Below are positions 28,530-40,316 of a stretch of DNA of 64,000 bases, one piece after another. Position 1 is the first letter of the stretch; every line of letters begins with the position of its first letter. Source of the stretch: Trissonchulus latispiculum (taxonomy: Eukaryota; Nematoda; Enoplea; Enoplida; Ironidae); contig JASAND010007645.1 of NCBI GenBank assembly GCA_030248195.1, forward strand, positions 62,001 to 126,000, written 5' to 3'. The notes under the pieces are model-generated. The model ran no database searches, was not told the DNA's origin, and saw only the letters and a list, made by a program, of their open reading frames with translations. A program made the position numbers and the translations under genes.

Positions 28530-28770
28530 ATTTCTGATTTTTTGACCAGTAACTTTGGAATTTTGTATGGGAATTTTGCACTGGAGGCTGATGAATCCAA
28601 GAATTCAAAACTTCAAAATTTTAAAAAATTTTAAATTTTAGTGGGCCTTTTCCAGATACCCCCTCCCCCACCATTCAAAATTCTTAAAACTTGACCAATT
28701 GAGCTGAAATTCGGCATGGTTATGTTTTCCGGATCCATTCAACTTTAATTCCCCAGAACCCCAATTGAAC
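28530..28770. repeat. Fragment related to palindromic fold-back arms
   Basis: The order gaccagtaactttggaattt, aggctgatgaat, ttaaattttag, gaccaattgagctgaaattc follows the arms of the elements at 7663 and 24013. It is diverged and has no second arm. Confidence 0.55.
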
Positions 28771-28929
28771 TTTATCCCCCGAGAATTAGAACCTGCCAAA
28801 AGGACTAATTCAGTGTCAGACTGTTTTATTGGTATATATTATTGTTACAAAATTTAACTTCAAATGAATACTATATTCTAAATTCTTTTGTTAGCGCAAA
28901 GCTAAAGTTGTAATCTTAAGCTGCAACCC

Positions 28930-30120
28930 CAGGCCTCATACTCTTCCTACTTTTCCTACTTTTTCTTCATTCCTACTTTTTTCCTACTTTTTGCTGAAAA
29001 TTCCTACGTTTTCCTACTTTTTTACGAACACATCAGAAAAATTTTCAAAGTGTCTTTAACTTAACTGTAAATCACTGGATTTCAAAAAATTTTCGCGCCT
29101 TCGGCGCCATTGTTTCTTCTTACGCCTACTTTTGTAAGGGTGGACTTAGCAATCCCATTTTTGTTTCTATGATTCCACCTGTTTATGGGAACGACCAATG
29201 CCTAAAGTCTGACCAGAAATATTGAAAATGAAATTGGTTTCTTTATAATCTCACAAACGCTTCAAGATAGCTACCATAAAATGTACATTTTCTGAGCCGG
29301 AATGATGAAATTTTCTTTTTTGAAATTTCTCTTGCGATTTCAAAGAGTGCCGTGTTTATATGTCCAGAAAGATGGTAAATGCTATTGGCTACGATTTTTT
29401 TCAGAAAAATTTTCCCCCCGACCGAAAGTTCTACACACAGCAAATTTCAACGTTGGTTAAAACTTCGATTTTCAAAATCCTTTGATCTTTGCCGCTGTTT
29501 CGACTTTGACTGTTTATTACTCGAGACAAGTTCAGTGGAAAAAGTTTCGATTAGATTTTCAGGACCGCCTAGGCGTCCGCTTGCACCTGATATATGCGGT
29601 ATTTCAAAATTTGGAAAGTTGATTTTTTCGGAAATTACCACTTTTTGACCCAAAAATTTTGGCAAAGCGAATCTAGCAAATGTGAGTAAAAATAACAATC
29701 ATAAAGTTCATCTGAGCTGAATCCAACGATATAAAGTTTTCGTTGCTACGTCTTGCATTGTGCTGCCAGCAATGAATTTTCAAGCAATGTCCCTTATTTC
29801 AGCAGAGCTTTTTATTCAAGTCGTTTAAAGTTTCCATTACAAATGTTTCCATGATGTCAAAAAATTTCTCATCTTTTATTAAAGTCTTTTTAAATTTTTC
29901 CGTTACGGATTTTTTATAATTTCAAAAATTTCTCAACTTCTGGTGGGCTCCGCCCCCCTGACCCCCCGAGTGGATATCTGACTAGACGCCGATTTGGTCA
30001 CTGAACAAGCAGCACTGAACTGAATTGTTGAGAATTGTTGCCGCCCCCCCTCCTAGCGTAAGCCGTTTTGCGGAAGCAAAGAATTTTTGGCCTGACCCCA
30101 TTTTAAAATCTGGGGCCCTG
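28930..30120. repeat. Repeat region related to 20590-20900
   Basis: It starts with an array of ttcctactttt units (28938-29020). Then gcgccttcggcgcc at 29095 and a tctggtgggctccgcccccc stretch at 29938 match parts of the element at 20470-21170. The ends were not resolved. Confidence 0.5.
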
Positions 30121-30149
30121 GGTGTTAAATAAAGAAATTTATTTCTATC

Positions 30150-31330
30150 TTTCTTTTTTTCATTATAAAAAAGAATTGTAAAATATGGGGGAGCTAGGGA
30201 TTTTAACCACTGAGCTCACGCCCCAAATTTTACAAGCGGGAACTGTGCGCAAGAACGCTGACCTGTGACTGCGGGTGGAGATATTTAGTCCAGGCGGCTC
30301 TCTACCACCGACTTGCCTCGCCAAGGGGGTAATGGGTAATTTTTGGGGGACGCCAACGGGGCGCCTAACAAAATTGGGGAACGCGCACACAAAGGTAAGC
30401 TCAGTTATAAGTCAGCTCCGGGCTATTCCCAGAGCTCTACCTAGCTAAGAAAAGGGGTCAAACTAATTAGAGTTTGGTGAAATTAATTAAATAAAATAAA
30501 TCACAGACAACTGGCGAGTTTACTGAGGCGGCACAGGACAAGGATAAGACAAGAAAGTCCGTCCGGCGATATCCGGACAAGACAGGCAAGGTACAGCGGG
30601 CTACCCGCACAGCACCAGGAAAAAGGGCGCAGAGGGAAATACAGACAAAATGGGGAAGGGGACCAGCAACAAATTGGACAGCACAAGAATGCAATAAAAT
30701 AGGGGGGGGGAAGTTAGCTAGCCAAGTTAGACCCCGGGGGGGGGGAAGAGAAAACGGGGGCAACCCCGCGAAGTTAGGCCGGAGTGGGGAGGGGGAAAGG
30801 TTAGAAATGAAAAAAGGAGAAAACGAATTAGAGGGGGAGTTAGGATCACCAAAGGAATTAGGAAAAGTGAGCTTGAAAGAGTTAAGAAGGAAAAAGGGAA
30901 AATAGATGCTTACGCTTTTAGGTGTAGACGGCAAACAGGGTGGGGGCCCCAATCTCGAAAACCAACCTCTCTCTGCCTGGAAAAACTCCCAACTGACGAA
31001 AAGATGATGTAATCATTCAAGGAGAATTTTGTTATGCGTTGGGAACGGGAGGGTCTATCTTCGCTAAGCCAACAAGGATTGGAAATAAGTGCAATCTTAA
31101 ATTTACGCTCAGAAATAACTGGTTTTAAATAATTTTCGAAAGATGAGCATAAAGTTAGCACTGCACAGTTTTTAGGGGAGGGGTTTACATACAAAATAAT
31201 ACATAATTATCGGACTTCCCAACAATTATAAAAATACAATATTTATGGGGAATTTGGGGGATTTTGGGGGAGTTTTAGGAAAAACAGCGAAAGTGGGAAT
31301 TAGGAAAGGACTTGGAAGGGGGGTGATAAC
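30150..31330. other. Unrecognised G/A-rich segment with tRNA-like motifs
   Basis: No gene was recognised. On the minus strand, gtgagctcagtggttaaaat at 30197-30225 resembles a tRNA A-box region but is not followed by a complete cloverleaf. A tRNA-derived SINE relic is possible. The stretch 30440-30920 is purine-rich on the plus strand. Confidence 0.3.
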
Positions 31331-31371
31331 GGGGACGTTATTACCCACATTACACAGTATTGCAAAGAAAA

Positions 31372-31897
31372 ATTGTAATGATAATACAACTGACTTTTCA
31401 TTTAAAATGAGACTTTAACTGAAAAAACTTGAAAACATTAATTAATGCAAATTGATGAAAATTACTTCCATGTAACTCTATTCAATGGAATGCTAAAATA
31501 ATTTGTTACGCTCAATTAAAGTCCGACACAAAAATGTGTGTTCAACATCTGTAAGGCCCCCAGTGAACTAAATATTCGTCGTAACCCCATAAAACCATAT
31601 ATTTTCGGAATCCTTGCAGCGAGACAAACATTTTTATAAAATTTAAAATTTTTGTGTCAGACTTTAGTAAGATAAGTTCTAGAAAATATGGAAAAAACTT
31701 GTGAAATCTTGAATTTTGATTTTGACTTGACTCCTCGGTAAGTGACTATTGACTTTAGCACACTACAGGACATAATTTTAGAAAATTTAGGGATAAAGAA
31801 ATAATTTTTAATTAATTTACATTAATTAGGGTTTTAAGGTTTAGTTTTAAGCTTTTCGTTTTAAATGAAAAGTCAGTTGTATTTGTATCATTACAAT
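31372..31897. mobile_element. 526-bp inverted-repeat element
   Basis: The ends ttgtaatgataatacaactg and cagttgtatttgtatcatta plus caa are inverted. A second inner pair (gtccgacacaaaaat and tttttgtgtcagac) extends the fold-back. No open frame was seen and the target duplication is unclear. Confidence 0.65.
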
Positions 31898-32288
31898 TTG
31901 GTTCTTTATGCATTCACTGCTGGGCCTTTCCATTTTTAGTTTACATTAGAACTGTGAATTAGAGTTGACCATTATTTGACCTTTCTATTAGACTTCAAAT
32001 TAGAAACTGCACAGTAGGGTACGAAATAAAGTCATTAAGACTTAGATTTTATCTGGGGGCCCCAGCTATGGTCATCAAGCCGGGTAAAAAATACCCGGAA
32101 AAAATTAGTTTTTACAGTAAATTCGGCTTCGCCGGAATTTTTTGCTAAAATGTTTAATTTCTCGGAAAAATCAAGCACAATTTTGAAATTTTTTCCAAAG
32201 ACTGAAAAATTTTTGCAAATTTTGATAAAAAATTGCAAGTTTTAATAAAGTTTTAATAAAATTAGCTTTCATTTTTAGAAAAATTTTG

Positions 32289-32904
32289 GGGTCTCTTGCG
32301 CAATTCCCCCCCCCCAGCCATAACTTTTGATTTTTTTTGGCCAATAACTTTGAAATTTGGTGTGGGTGCACACTGGAGGCTGCTGAATTCAAAAATTCAA
32401 AAATTTTAAATTTTTAAAAAAATTTAAAAAATTTAAAATTTTAGTTTGGTAAGGGGGGACCAAGGGGAAACAAAAAATTTTTTGAAAAACATTTTGCTGA
32501 AAACTTGCATACAGGTGTTTTCTGGGGCGCTGAGCACGAATGTGAAATCCATTTCTCGATTCAGCTTTTCATTAGCTCAGTATAAGCTTACATGTTAAGC
32601 TTACGACTTTAGCTTATACTGAGCTAACGAAAAGCTGAATCGAAAAACGGACTTCAGATTCATGCTCAGCACCCCAGAAAACCCCTTTATGCAAGTTTCC
32701 TGCAAAATGTTTTTCAAAAAATTTTTGGTTCCCCTTGGTCCCCCCTTACCAAACTAAAATTTAAACTTTTTAAAATTTTTTAAAATTATAAAATTTTTGA
32801 ATTTTTGAATTCATCAGCCTCTAGTATGCACCCATACAAAATTTCAAAGTTATTGGTCAAAAAAATCAAAAGTTAGGGCTGGGGGGGAATTGCGCAAGAG
32901 ACCC
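32289..32904. mobile_element. Palindromic fold-back element, copy 3 (8-bp TSD aaattttg)
   Basis: Perfect termini gggtctcttgcgcaattccc and the inverse bound 616 bp. The duplication aaattttg lies at 32281-32288 and 32905-32912. The arms are complementary along their length around the centre ttaagctta. Internal order is the same as in copies 1 and 2, and there is no coding capacity. Confidence 0.92.
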
Positions 32905-32912
32905 AAATTTTG

Positions 32913-34392
32913 CAAATAACGGTGGCTTGCACCAATGGAAATTAGCAGTTACTTAAAGTTAATTCCCACTTTACTGCCGATTAAGTTTTAATTCGATCTT
33001 AAGCTGTTGCGCCAATGATACTTAACTTAAGTACCAGTTAATCTTCATCGGTCTGACAATTAAATTTTCCATGGTTGGTGCTTAAATTTAAGTCCCACTT
33101 AAAGTCAAAATTTGCTGGTGCAACGACTTTAAGTATCAGTTAATTGGCACTTAATTGATACTTAAGTGCCAGTTAATTGCCAACTCACCCTTTGCCATTG
33201 GCTAAGACAAAAACACGTGACTTAAGCTGATGCTTAATTCGTACTTAACTGCTACTTAAGGTGGTGATTCCTTTTGGGCACATATTGTTGGTTGACGGTT
33301 CAAATCAAGATCAAATTTGATGAAACTTTCCAAAATAAGTTCTTTTAGCATTCTAACACCCTCCGCGCAATCCCGCTTCAAAAGTTTGACGTCTCCGTTC
33401 AGGGTCGTTTTTGCAGATTTTTGACAATTAGACAGCAGCTGCATAGCTATCATTATATTCATTCGAAAGATATTGTTGAGCTCTACATTTTTGCTTTTTG
33501 AAGCACTTTTCTAGCTTTTCTCTATAGTGAGATATAGCTGATTTTCTTATTTTGGCGTTGAAAACTTGTCATTTTTGCAGAAATCAAATAATCCGCCATT
33601 TCTTGAGCTACGCGAGCCGTAACATTAAACTAAGGGTGTCAATTTGAAGGTCTCGTCGGGGCCAATTATTCGTGGCATTATGTTCCTCTAAATGCTATCC
33701 CGTACGCTGCTATCATAAAAAATATAGTTTTTGCAAAAACATGACCAAATTTTTTCCAGCGATTGTGCAGCATTTACTATGCAGGATAGAGGATAGCCAC
33801 TTACTAGACGTGTTTTGCACAAAAATACCCAGGGACCCTTTTTTAGTTGCTCCGATTGCTGCTTTCTAGCTAAAGTTGTAGCTTGCCAAAGTTGGGAAAA
33901 GTAGGCAAAATCCAGGTTGCGCATACATTTTAGTTAATTTCTTTATAACGAAGGGCGGTTTCGTAATAATTAAAAAAGGGTCCCCAACTATTTGATAGTG
34001 GAATCGAATGATGTGGACGACGCCTCACGAAAAAATTTACTTTAGTCTGCAAAAAATCTGGAAAATTAAATTACTTCAAAAATGCAGTAAAATAATTTCA
34101 GAGAACTAACGTTTGGTTTACTGTATTCATTAGAAAGAGAACATGTTAAGCTCCATTTTGATATAAGAATGGCTTCTTAACTCCAAGGAATGAATGAGTA
34201 ATAACGGTTCAAAGTTGATGTCTCTAAAAGGAATCACCACCTTAAATTAAGTGGCAATTAGTTAAGTATCAGTTGGTGCAACGAAATTAAGTTTCAACTT
34301 TAAGTGGCAATTAGTTAATTGCCACTTAACTGCTACTTAGCCTAATTCCCACTTAATTTAATCAGATTTGGTGCAAGCCACCGTTATTCTTG
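32913..34392. mobile_element. TIR element with TTAAGT-rich ends
   Basis: Inverted ends ataacggtggcttgcaccaa and ttggtgcaagccaccgttat. The subterminal parts consist of many direct and inverted copies of taagtgccagttaattgc-like units. The middle is occupied by the nested TTAA element at 33260-34241. Confidence 0.75.
33260..34241. mobile_element. TTAA-flanked element (GGTGGTGATTCC termini)
   Basis: TTAA flanks both ends (33256-33259 and 34242-34245). The termini ggtggtgattccttttgg and aaaaggaatcaccacc are inverted. The interior is noncoding. TTAA target choice is typical of piggyBac-type transposons. Confidence 0.82.
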
Positions 34393-34469
34393 AGGTACAA
34401 GCTCCCCTGAAAATTTTTGTTCAAGGTACAAGCCCCCTCAAAATTTTTTTGGGACAAGCCCCCCCCAGG

Positions 34470-35832
34470 TAGTGTTGTTTCAGCAGCTGAAACTGAAACT
34501 GAAACCTAGTTTTAGCTTGTACATGTTTCAGTTTCAGTTGCTGAAACTGAAACTGAAACTGAAACCATAACAGATTTGGAGCTGAAACTGAAACTGAGAC
34601 TTAGTCGAAGTGAGAGCTAAAACTGAAACTGAAACTGAAACTGAAATTAAAATAGCCTTTGAGCTGAAACTGAAACTGAAACTAAAACCGTTTTGGAGCT
34701 GAAACTGAAACTGAAACAGTTTCAGCTCCACACTAATACTGAAACTAGTTTCAGCTCTCGCTGAAGCTGAAACTATAGTTTCAGCTCTCGCTGAAACTGA
34801 AATAGGTTTCAGCTCTAGCGTATGCATGCTTAGCATAGACGAGTGTCTCAAAAACTGGGTCCTGTTCCCAGCACGTAAAATTCCAGCCTTATATACAAAT
34901 ATAAACGTTTGACTAGTGAGTGCTTTTACTGCTAAAATTGTACAGAATAGAGTGACAAGTAATGTTGCACTAAAACGTTTGTATAATTTTAATAGTGCAT
35001 TAAAATGTTTAAATACTGGCACTATGGAATATTTATTTGATCTACATATTTCCAACTTCTTTTTTCAGAATATTAACTAATCATTTTAGGATTTGCCCGA
35101 CGTAATTGACAACATTTCTTATGAAATCATTACATAAGGACAAGGAGCCCAGCACCAACAACTAAAAAGAACCTCAATTTAGGGTTGATTAAATTGCTAT
35201 GAATTCTTCCCTTTTAGATTGCTGAAATATAATTTTTAGTGTAGATTGCCGCAGCTATAAAAGTGTCCAATGGGAAAGATTGAATGGTTTTACTTGAGTA
35301 TTATATATTGTGCTGTGCTTCATGCTCTTGATATTATCTATAGAAAGAATTCACTAAGACACCAAAAATTCGCAGTGTCCTGCCTGTCGCAAACAAAAAT
35401 GTCCAATGAGACTGTGAAAGTTCAGAATTAGGGGCGGAAACTAATTAATTTTATTACCATAACATAAAGATAACATAGAGGATAACAAAAGCTGAAACTC
35501 ATTATAGTCAGAGCTGAAAATGAAAACTATAAGACTTGGAGCTGAAACTGAAAACTATAAAAGACTTGGAGCTGAAACTGAAACTAAAGCTGAAACTAAT
35601 TTTAGACAGAGCTGAAACTGAAACTGAAACTGAAACTGAAACTATAACAAATTTGGAGCTGAAACTGAAACTGAAACTAAGCTAAACTACGAGCTGAAAC
35701 TGAAATTGAAACTGAAACTGAAACTAGAACAAATTTTGAGCTGAAACTGAAACTGAAACTTGTCTGAAAGTGGAGCTGAAACTGAAACTGAAACTGAAAC
35801 TGAAACTAAATAGGTCAGCGTAAACATCACTA
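34470..35832. mobile_element. hAT-like element full of (GAAACT)n arrays (TSD cccccagg)
   Basis: The ends tagtgttgtttcag and taaacatcacta are inverted with small differences. The 8-bp duplication cccccagg lies at 34462-34469 and 35833-35840. Both ends are arrays of gctgaaactgaaactgaaac units, and the middle is unique A/T-rich DNA. A truncated relative in the opposite orientation starts near 41176 with the same tagtgttgtttcag terminus. Confidence 0.9.
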
Positions 35833-35914
35833 CCCCCAGGACCCGACCCTATGTTAATGTATGTTTTCACGATATGAATTCATTGTCGTTGAAAGCTACA
35901 AGATCGGTCTCGTC

Positions 35915-36132
35915 CAGACATGTGCAGGAGGGGAGGTTCTGGGGGGGGGGGTGAAGGTCGGCCGAAGGCCGCCGAAAAACCGGATTTTTCCGGTTTTTTA
36001 CTGGAAAAATCCGGATTCTGGGGGGGGGGGGTGAGGGACCCCTCTGGGGGGGGTGAGCTCAGGTCTGGGGGGGTGAAACCCCCCCCCCCCCCCCCCAAAC
36101 CCCCCCCCCAAACCCCCCCAAGCACATGTATG
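35915..36132. mobile_element. 218-bp MITE (TSD gtctcgtc)
   Basis: The termini cagacatgtgc and gcacatgtatg lie inside a perfect 8-bp duplication gtctcgtc (35907-35914 and 36133-36140). The core is homologous to 2483-2638. It is rich in G and C runs on opposite sides of the centre. Confidence 0.85.
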
Positions 36133-36238
36133 GTCTCGTCACGAGTGAGTTAAATTAGCTGTAATCGATCAAGGATGCGACATGTGCTCTAACTTCACTA
36201 TAAAATAATTGCAAGTGTGTTGTATTGTTAAGTGATTA

Positions 36239-36244
36239 TTTATT
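36239..36244 (-). promoter_or_regulatory. Polyadenylation signal AATAAA
   Basis: AATAAA on the minus strand, about 120 bases after the stop codon of the minus-strand PPxY gene. Confidence 0.55.
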
Positions 36245-36363
36245 GGCTATTAATGGCCTTACTAAGTTGAGCAACATTTACACATATTATGTACAGAAGA
36301 ATATACGTAGCATTGTACACTTTTGTTCCTTGGGAATATCATGTTGGTGTTATATAATATCCA

Positions 36364-36475
36364 TTAATATCTGGGTGGGGGCTCATAGACACTTCTGTTC
36401 AGTGTTGCATTGGGGTCTGGCTTCACTGCTGAATAGGGAGGTGGCGCTGGTGGAAGATCACTTCCAACTGGTAAA
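36364..36475 (-). CDS. PPxY gene (minus), exon 4 (PPPY tail and stop)
   Basis: After the acceptor gttatttcag the exon encodes LPVGSDLPPAPPPYSAV, then SVYEPPPRY and TAA. It corresponds to exon 4 of the paralogue, which carries PPPPAY. It is short and lies 2.3 kb from exon 3. Confidence 0.85.
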
Positions 36476-36704
36476 CTGAAATAACAAACATGTAACCATG
36501 TAATATTGATAAGAGTTTGAAGAAATGCTAAAGTCTAGTCAGTAGTTAATAGTTAACATATATACGTTCCGTGTTACTGGAATCCTGACCGAACCTAAAT
36601 TCTTACTATGTTTAAGGTGGTGGTATCCATTTGTGCAGTGCTTTTGTGGTGATTTTTTTGAAACGCTATACTGAAACTTTAGTAATTTGGGGAGTTGAAA
36701 AGTG

Positions 36705-36738
<34 letters not shown>

Positions 36739-36742
36739 TTAT

Positions 36743-36799
<57 letters not shown>

Positions 36800-38120
36800 G
36801 TATATATATATATATATATATATAATTTTAAAGCTTATAACCTGTATATTCCCAGGGGCTTACGAAACTAGCAAAAATTCTCTGGCATACTGACATCTGA
36901 TAGGCTGAATACTTGAATACTGACCAAAAATTTTTGAACATGGATTTCTCGAAACTGTAGAATCGGTCACAATTTTTTGTTATGCCGTGATATGAAGGAC
37001 ATATGGGCAGAGGGACATTTTTTGGATTTGCTTAACAAGCCTCAATACTCCAGAAAATCCGGCAAATGTGCGGTGACACGAAATTTCGCAACTTTATATT
37101 CAGTTTTCTCGCAACTGGAGATGTTTTAGCTCAAACCAAAAAATATTGCTCCGCAATCCGGCGAATTTTCGTCCAGCAAAAATCAGGCAAATCCATTGGG
37201 TAGTTTTCGAGAAATCGATGTTCAATACAAAATAATCGCTGTTTTGCCAAAATAGTTTTTCTGCCAAATCTCTAGCTTAAAGCAACGAATCCCAGCTAAT
37301 AGGCATTGATAAAATGGGCAATTAGACCGCGTATCGATTGAGAATAAATCAACAAAAATTGTCCGTACGATTTGGCAGTAATTTTGAAAAAACTAATTTC
37401 CTCGAAAACGGTAGTTTTTGACCCTAAAATTCGTTTTGGCTTATACAGACTTAACCACTAGAGATAGTTCGAAGGTTGTAAAAGTAAAAATGTTCGTTTT
37501 TGTACCCTCTTTTCATCCATAACAAACAATCTGATGTATCTAATATCTACTGAGTACTGAGAGTATGATGCCAAAAACCGAAAATTTCCTATCTTTTCAT
37601 CTAAAAATGTGGGACTGGTCCCAGAATGTCGAAGAGCACCAAAATAGCATATTTTGAAAGTTTCATCTGCATTCATAAAGAATTGAAGGCTAGTTTCAAA
37701 TTTACACAAAAAGAAACCACCACCTTAAATTGCAAAAAATATTTCAAGTATTCAATTATATATGTAATATGCTCTTGCCACATGGTCGAAGAAGTTAAAT
37801 CAAAAACATTCTACCAGCGCTAGACTATATTAATTTGAAGATTCTGGATTTCTACTTTCTATTCTGATTTCTGAGCTTTAGAATATATATAGTTAAAGCG
37901 AAAATTTGCAGAAATGACTTACTTCAGCCGTACTACTTGACTGAATGACAATTTGAAATAGCATTAGGAAAATTCAGTAATTCAAGCACGTTTTTATAAA
38001 TTTGAAAATGGGCAAAAGCTTCCAATTCCGGCCAGACAATAAGATATGGACTACGGTCGGCCACCGTAGGATTACTTACTGAGTTAATTTACAATATCCC
38101 CGCTCCTGACGTATATATAC

Positions 38121-38198
<78 letters not shown>

Positions 38199-40316
38199 AT
38201 ATATATATATGCAGTCAATTTTTGAGACAGTGGATTTTTTGGTCATAGACTAATCGTGCACTTGGACGAAGGGAGCCTGAAAATGCGGGGGGATATGGAT
38301 ATGGGACAGGCATAAGAAAGCTGTCACTGCATTTCGCCTCAGTGTAACTACTAAAATGCATACTCAAAATAACGGCACAACGACACCGAATTTTCAAATT
38401 CTGCCATTTCTGGAGTATGGGAATGGTGTAAATTCTCCATTTGATCCTTTAGTTGCTGGAAATGTTTAAAACTATAATTCAGGCTGTTTGATTTTTCAAT
38501 TCATAAGGCGCGGAACTGCAATGGGGCCCTGAGAAACTGTTTGCCTTCAATGTTTTAAAAGTTGCATAATACAGAGGTTGCCGTTTGTACACAAGGTCAA
38601 GTGTAAATTACAAAGGACTTGCCTAAGTGTCCATAATTTGGCCATTTCCGTTCAACATAAATAATAAATTCAATTGATTCAAAGTTCAAACTCAGGCCCA
38701 GGTCACTGTTTCGATGAGTATATACCGATGATTTAGTGATTATAAAAACTGAATCTTTTATATCTGTGAACTTGAACTTGACGTACACTGAAGATCTGTT
38801 AACCGGAACAATGTAATATGGCTGATTCTGAGCTGTACTCGAAGATGTGACAGAGTTAACTCCGCCTGAGTAGAGAAGACCGGAAGGAGGGGATTGCATG
38901 CAAATATGTCGCTGTCTAGGGGAGACATGTTGATGCATATATCGAATCCGCCTGGCCAGGCCCAAAATCACTGATCCGATCAAAAGCAGACAAAGTCCAG
39001 CCATCATCAGGGCCCAAAATGCTCCGTTTCTGGCGAGATTGCTCTATAAGAATAGAACGCCTGAGTAATATATAACTGCGTATTAATTATATACTACTTT
39101 ATTATAAGCTATAATAATTATAAGCTTGGAAAAGCTAGTAATGTGAGCTAAATGGAGCTCTCGCTCCCAGACAAAACAGATACCTATAAAGATCGTGTTC
39201 ATCGATCCCTGAAAATCTCAGTAGTACGGATGGATCAGAAAATCTTTAAAGTGTATTCATGTTAATTTGTTTGAGGCTTGCTCCCATTAACCGTATATGG
39301 GCTGGCGAGAAAGAGTCCTCTAAAATGTCACTACAGTTTGGAAACGAATTTCAAACCTGAGCTTGGTTCGACTAAGCCTGGATGGATGGCTCAATCGATA
39401 GAGCATGTGCATAGATTGCCAGAGGTGAGTGGGGTGACACATCTTAGTTTCGTTCGTTCTTTAATGAGCTCCTTAAACTAACTGTGCCCGCACATTCTAG
39501 TGTTAAATTTTAATCAAATTCCGGTTACCGGCCGGCGGCCGGGATACAAATCAACAATCACAAATTTACAATTTAGAGCAACTACGCTGAATGAATGAAC
39601 ACCAAATCTAGCTATGCTTATTTGCTATGCTATGCTATGCTATGCTATTTTTCTAATATAACATCCGAAAATCAATATCTTAGCAGTCATAATAGCTGCA
39701 CAGTCATAATAGCTGCACTACAAACTGCTGCAGGCCGGCAGCCGGCCAGTGATGGCCTCAAACACTGGCTTTCAGGTTCCAAACACTAATAACAGGAAGC
39801 GTAAATATTGTCTTACATCCAAACTCGCAGCACAGGTTCCACCCACAGCCATCAAAATAACACCGACTATAACCAGAACTGATCCAGCCACTGACCAGCT
39901 ACAGCAAAAATAACAGTTATCTTTAAATCGTGTCACCACGCAGATACAAGGGAACTTCTTTTTCCTGCGGTAGTGTAGTGGACAAAGGGCCCCACCAAAT
40001 ATTTCTCTCTCTGTCTCTAGGGATCTGGCTCCATGGGGTGAGATCAATTGGTCAAAAAGGTTTTGTTTTTAAGAGATTTTATTGTGACGAAGTGAGGCTG
40101 CCATTTTGATTAAAACACACTGTAAACAGAGCGTAAATTAATACAGAGCGTGTATATTAATTCCGTAAAGGTATTTCTTAGTTACATTTTGACTCCAAGT
40201 CTAGTTTCCTCATAGTCCTCTCCTCATCCGGTCGTTCCTCATAAATTAATTCAATGGAATGAACTGAGAATGACTTACGAAATCCATCGAGTTGGACTTG
40301 GACTGGGCTGAGACAT
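36364..40316 (-). CDS. Small two-transmembrane protein with PPxY tail (4 exons, minus strand)
   Basis: The exons are 40316-40279, 39898-39817, 39043-38787 and 36475-36364, giving 162 residues. The N-terminus MSQPSPSPTRW leads into a first hydrophobic helix (VAGSVLVIVGVILMAVGG) and a second (FWALMMAGLCLLLIGSVILG) that is followed by ARRIR, a cytosolic stop-transfer signal. The tail is Ser/Pro/Tyr-rich and ends with PPAPPPYSAV and PPPRY. PPxY binds WW domains, for example of Nedd4-type ubiquitin ligases, so a trafficking or adaptor role is an inference. The intron phases (2, 0, 2) are identical to those of the paralogue at 49517-54505. I do not recognise the family by name. Splice sites are consensus except the third donor (gtacgt). 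Confidence 0.85.
36616..37724. mobile_element. TTAA-flanked element with (TA)n, in intron 3 of the PPxY gene
   Basis: TTAA at 36612-36615 and 37725-37728 bounds the ends ggtggtggtatccatttg and gaaaccaccacc. The interior carries the family segment ttgaacatggatttctcgaa, also seen in related form at 26800 and 41780 and in the element at 7592. Confidence 0.85.
36706..36823. repeat. (TA)n microsatellite
   Basis: About 115 bases of TA repeats with a few interruptions inside the TTAA element. Confidence 0.95.
38112..38209. repeat. (AT)n microsatellite
   Basis: Nearly pure AT repeats of about 95 bases in intron 3 of the minus-strand PPxY gene. Confidence 0.95.
38787..39043 (-). CDS. PPxY gene (minus), exon 3 (second helix and tail)
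   Basis: The acceptor is ttcttatag. The exon encodes the second membrane helix, RRIRYMHQHVSPRQ and a Ser/Tyr-rich tail to VNRSSV. The donor gtacgt leaves two bases, which pair in phase with exon 4. Confidence 0.82.
39622..39648. repeat. (CTATG)n microsatellite
   Basis: Five units of the pentamer in intron 2 of the minus-strand PPxY gene. The rest of this intron (39044-39816) shows no gene or element. Confidence 0.8.
39817..39898 (-). CDS. PPxY gene (minus), exon 2 (first membrane helix)
   Basis: The acceptor is tttgctgtag and the donor gtaaga. The exon encodes WSVAGSVLVIVGVILMAVGG and CAASLD. Confidence 0.85.
40279..40316 (-). CDS. PPxY gene (minus), exon 1
   Basis: ATG followed by 12 codons and two bases, then the donor gtaagt. 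The start was chosen because the phase and short polar N-terminus match exon 1 of the plus-strand paralogue. Confidence 0.75.

Noticed and set aside
30467..30952. 161-codon minus-strand Pro/Leu-rich frame
   Set aside because: Caused by purine-rich repeats on the plus strand; no start context, splice sites or homology seen.
34534..35055. 173-codon minus-strand frame with Ser/Phe repeats
   Set aside because: It reads the (GAAACT)n array and adjacent unique DNA of a transposon; no domain is visible.
36702..36893. Open frame of Tyr-Ile repeats
   Set aside because: Translation of the (TA)n microsatellite.
39380..39440. tRNA A-box-like sequence (ggctcaatcgatagagca)
   Set aside because: No B-box follows at the right spacing; at most a SINE relic.
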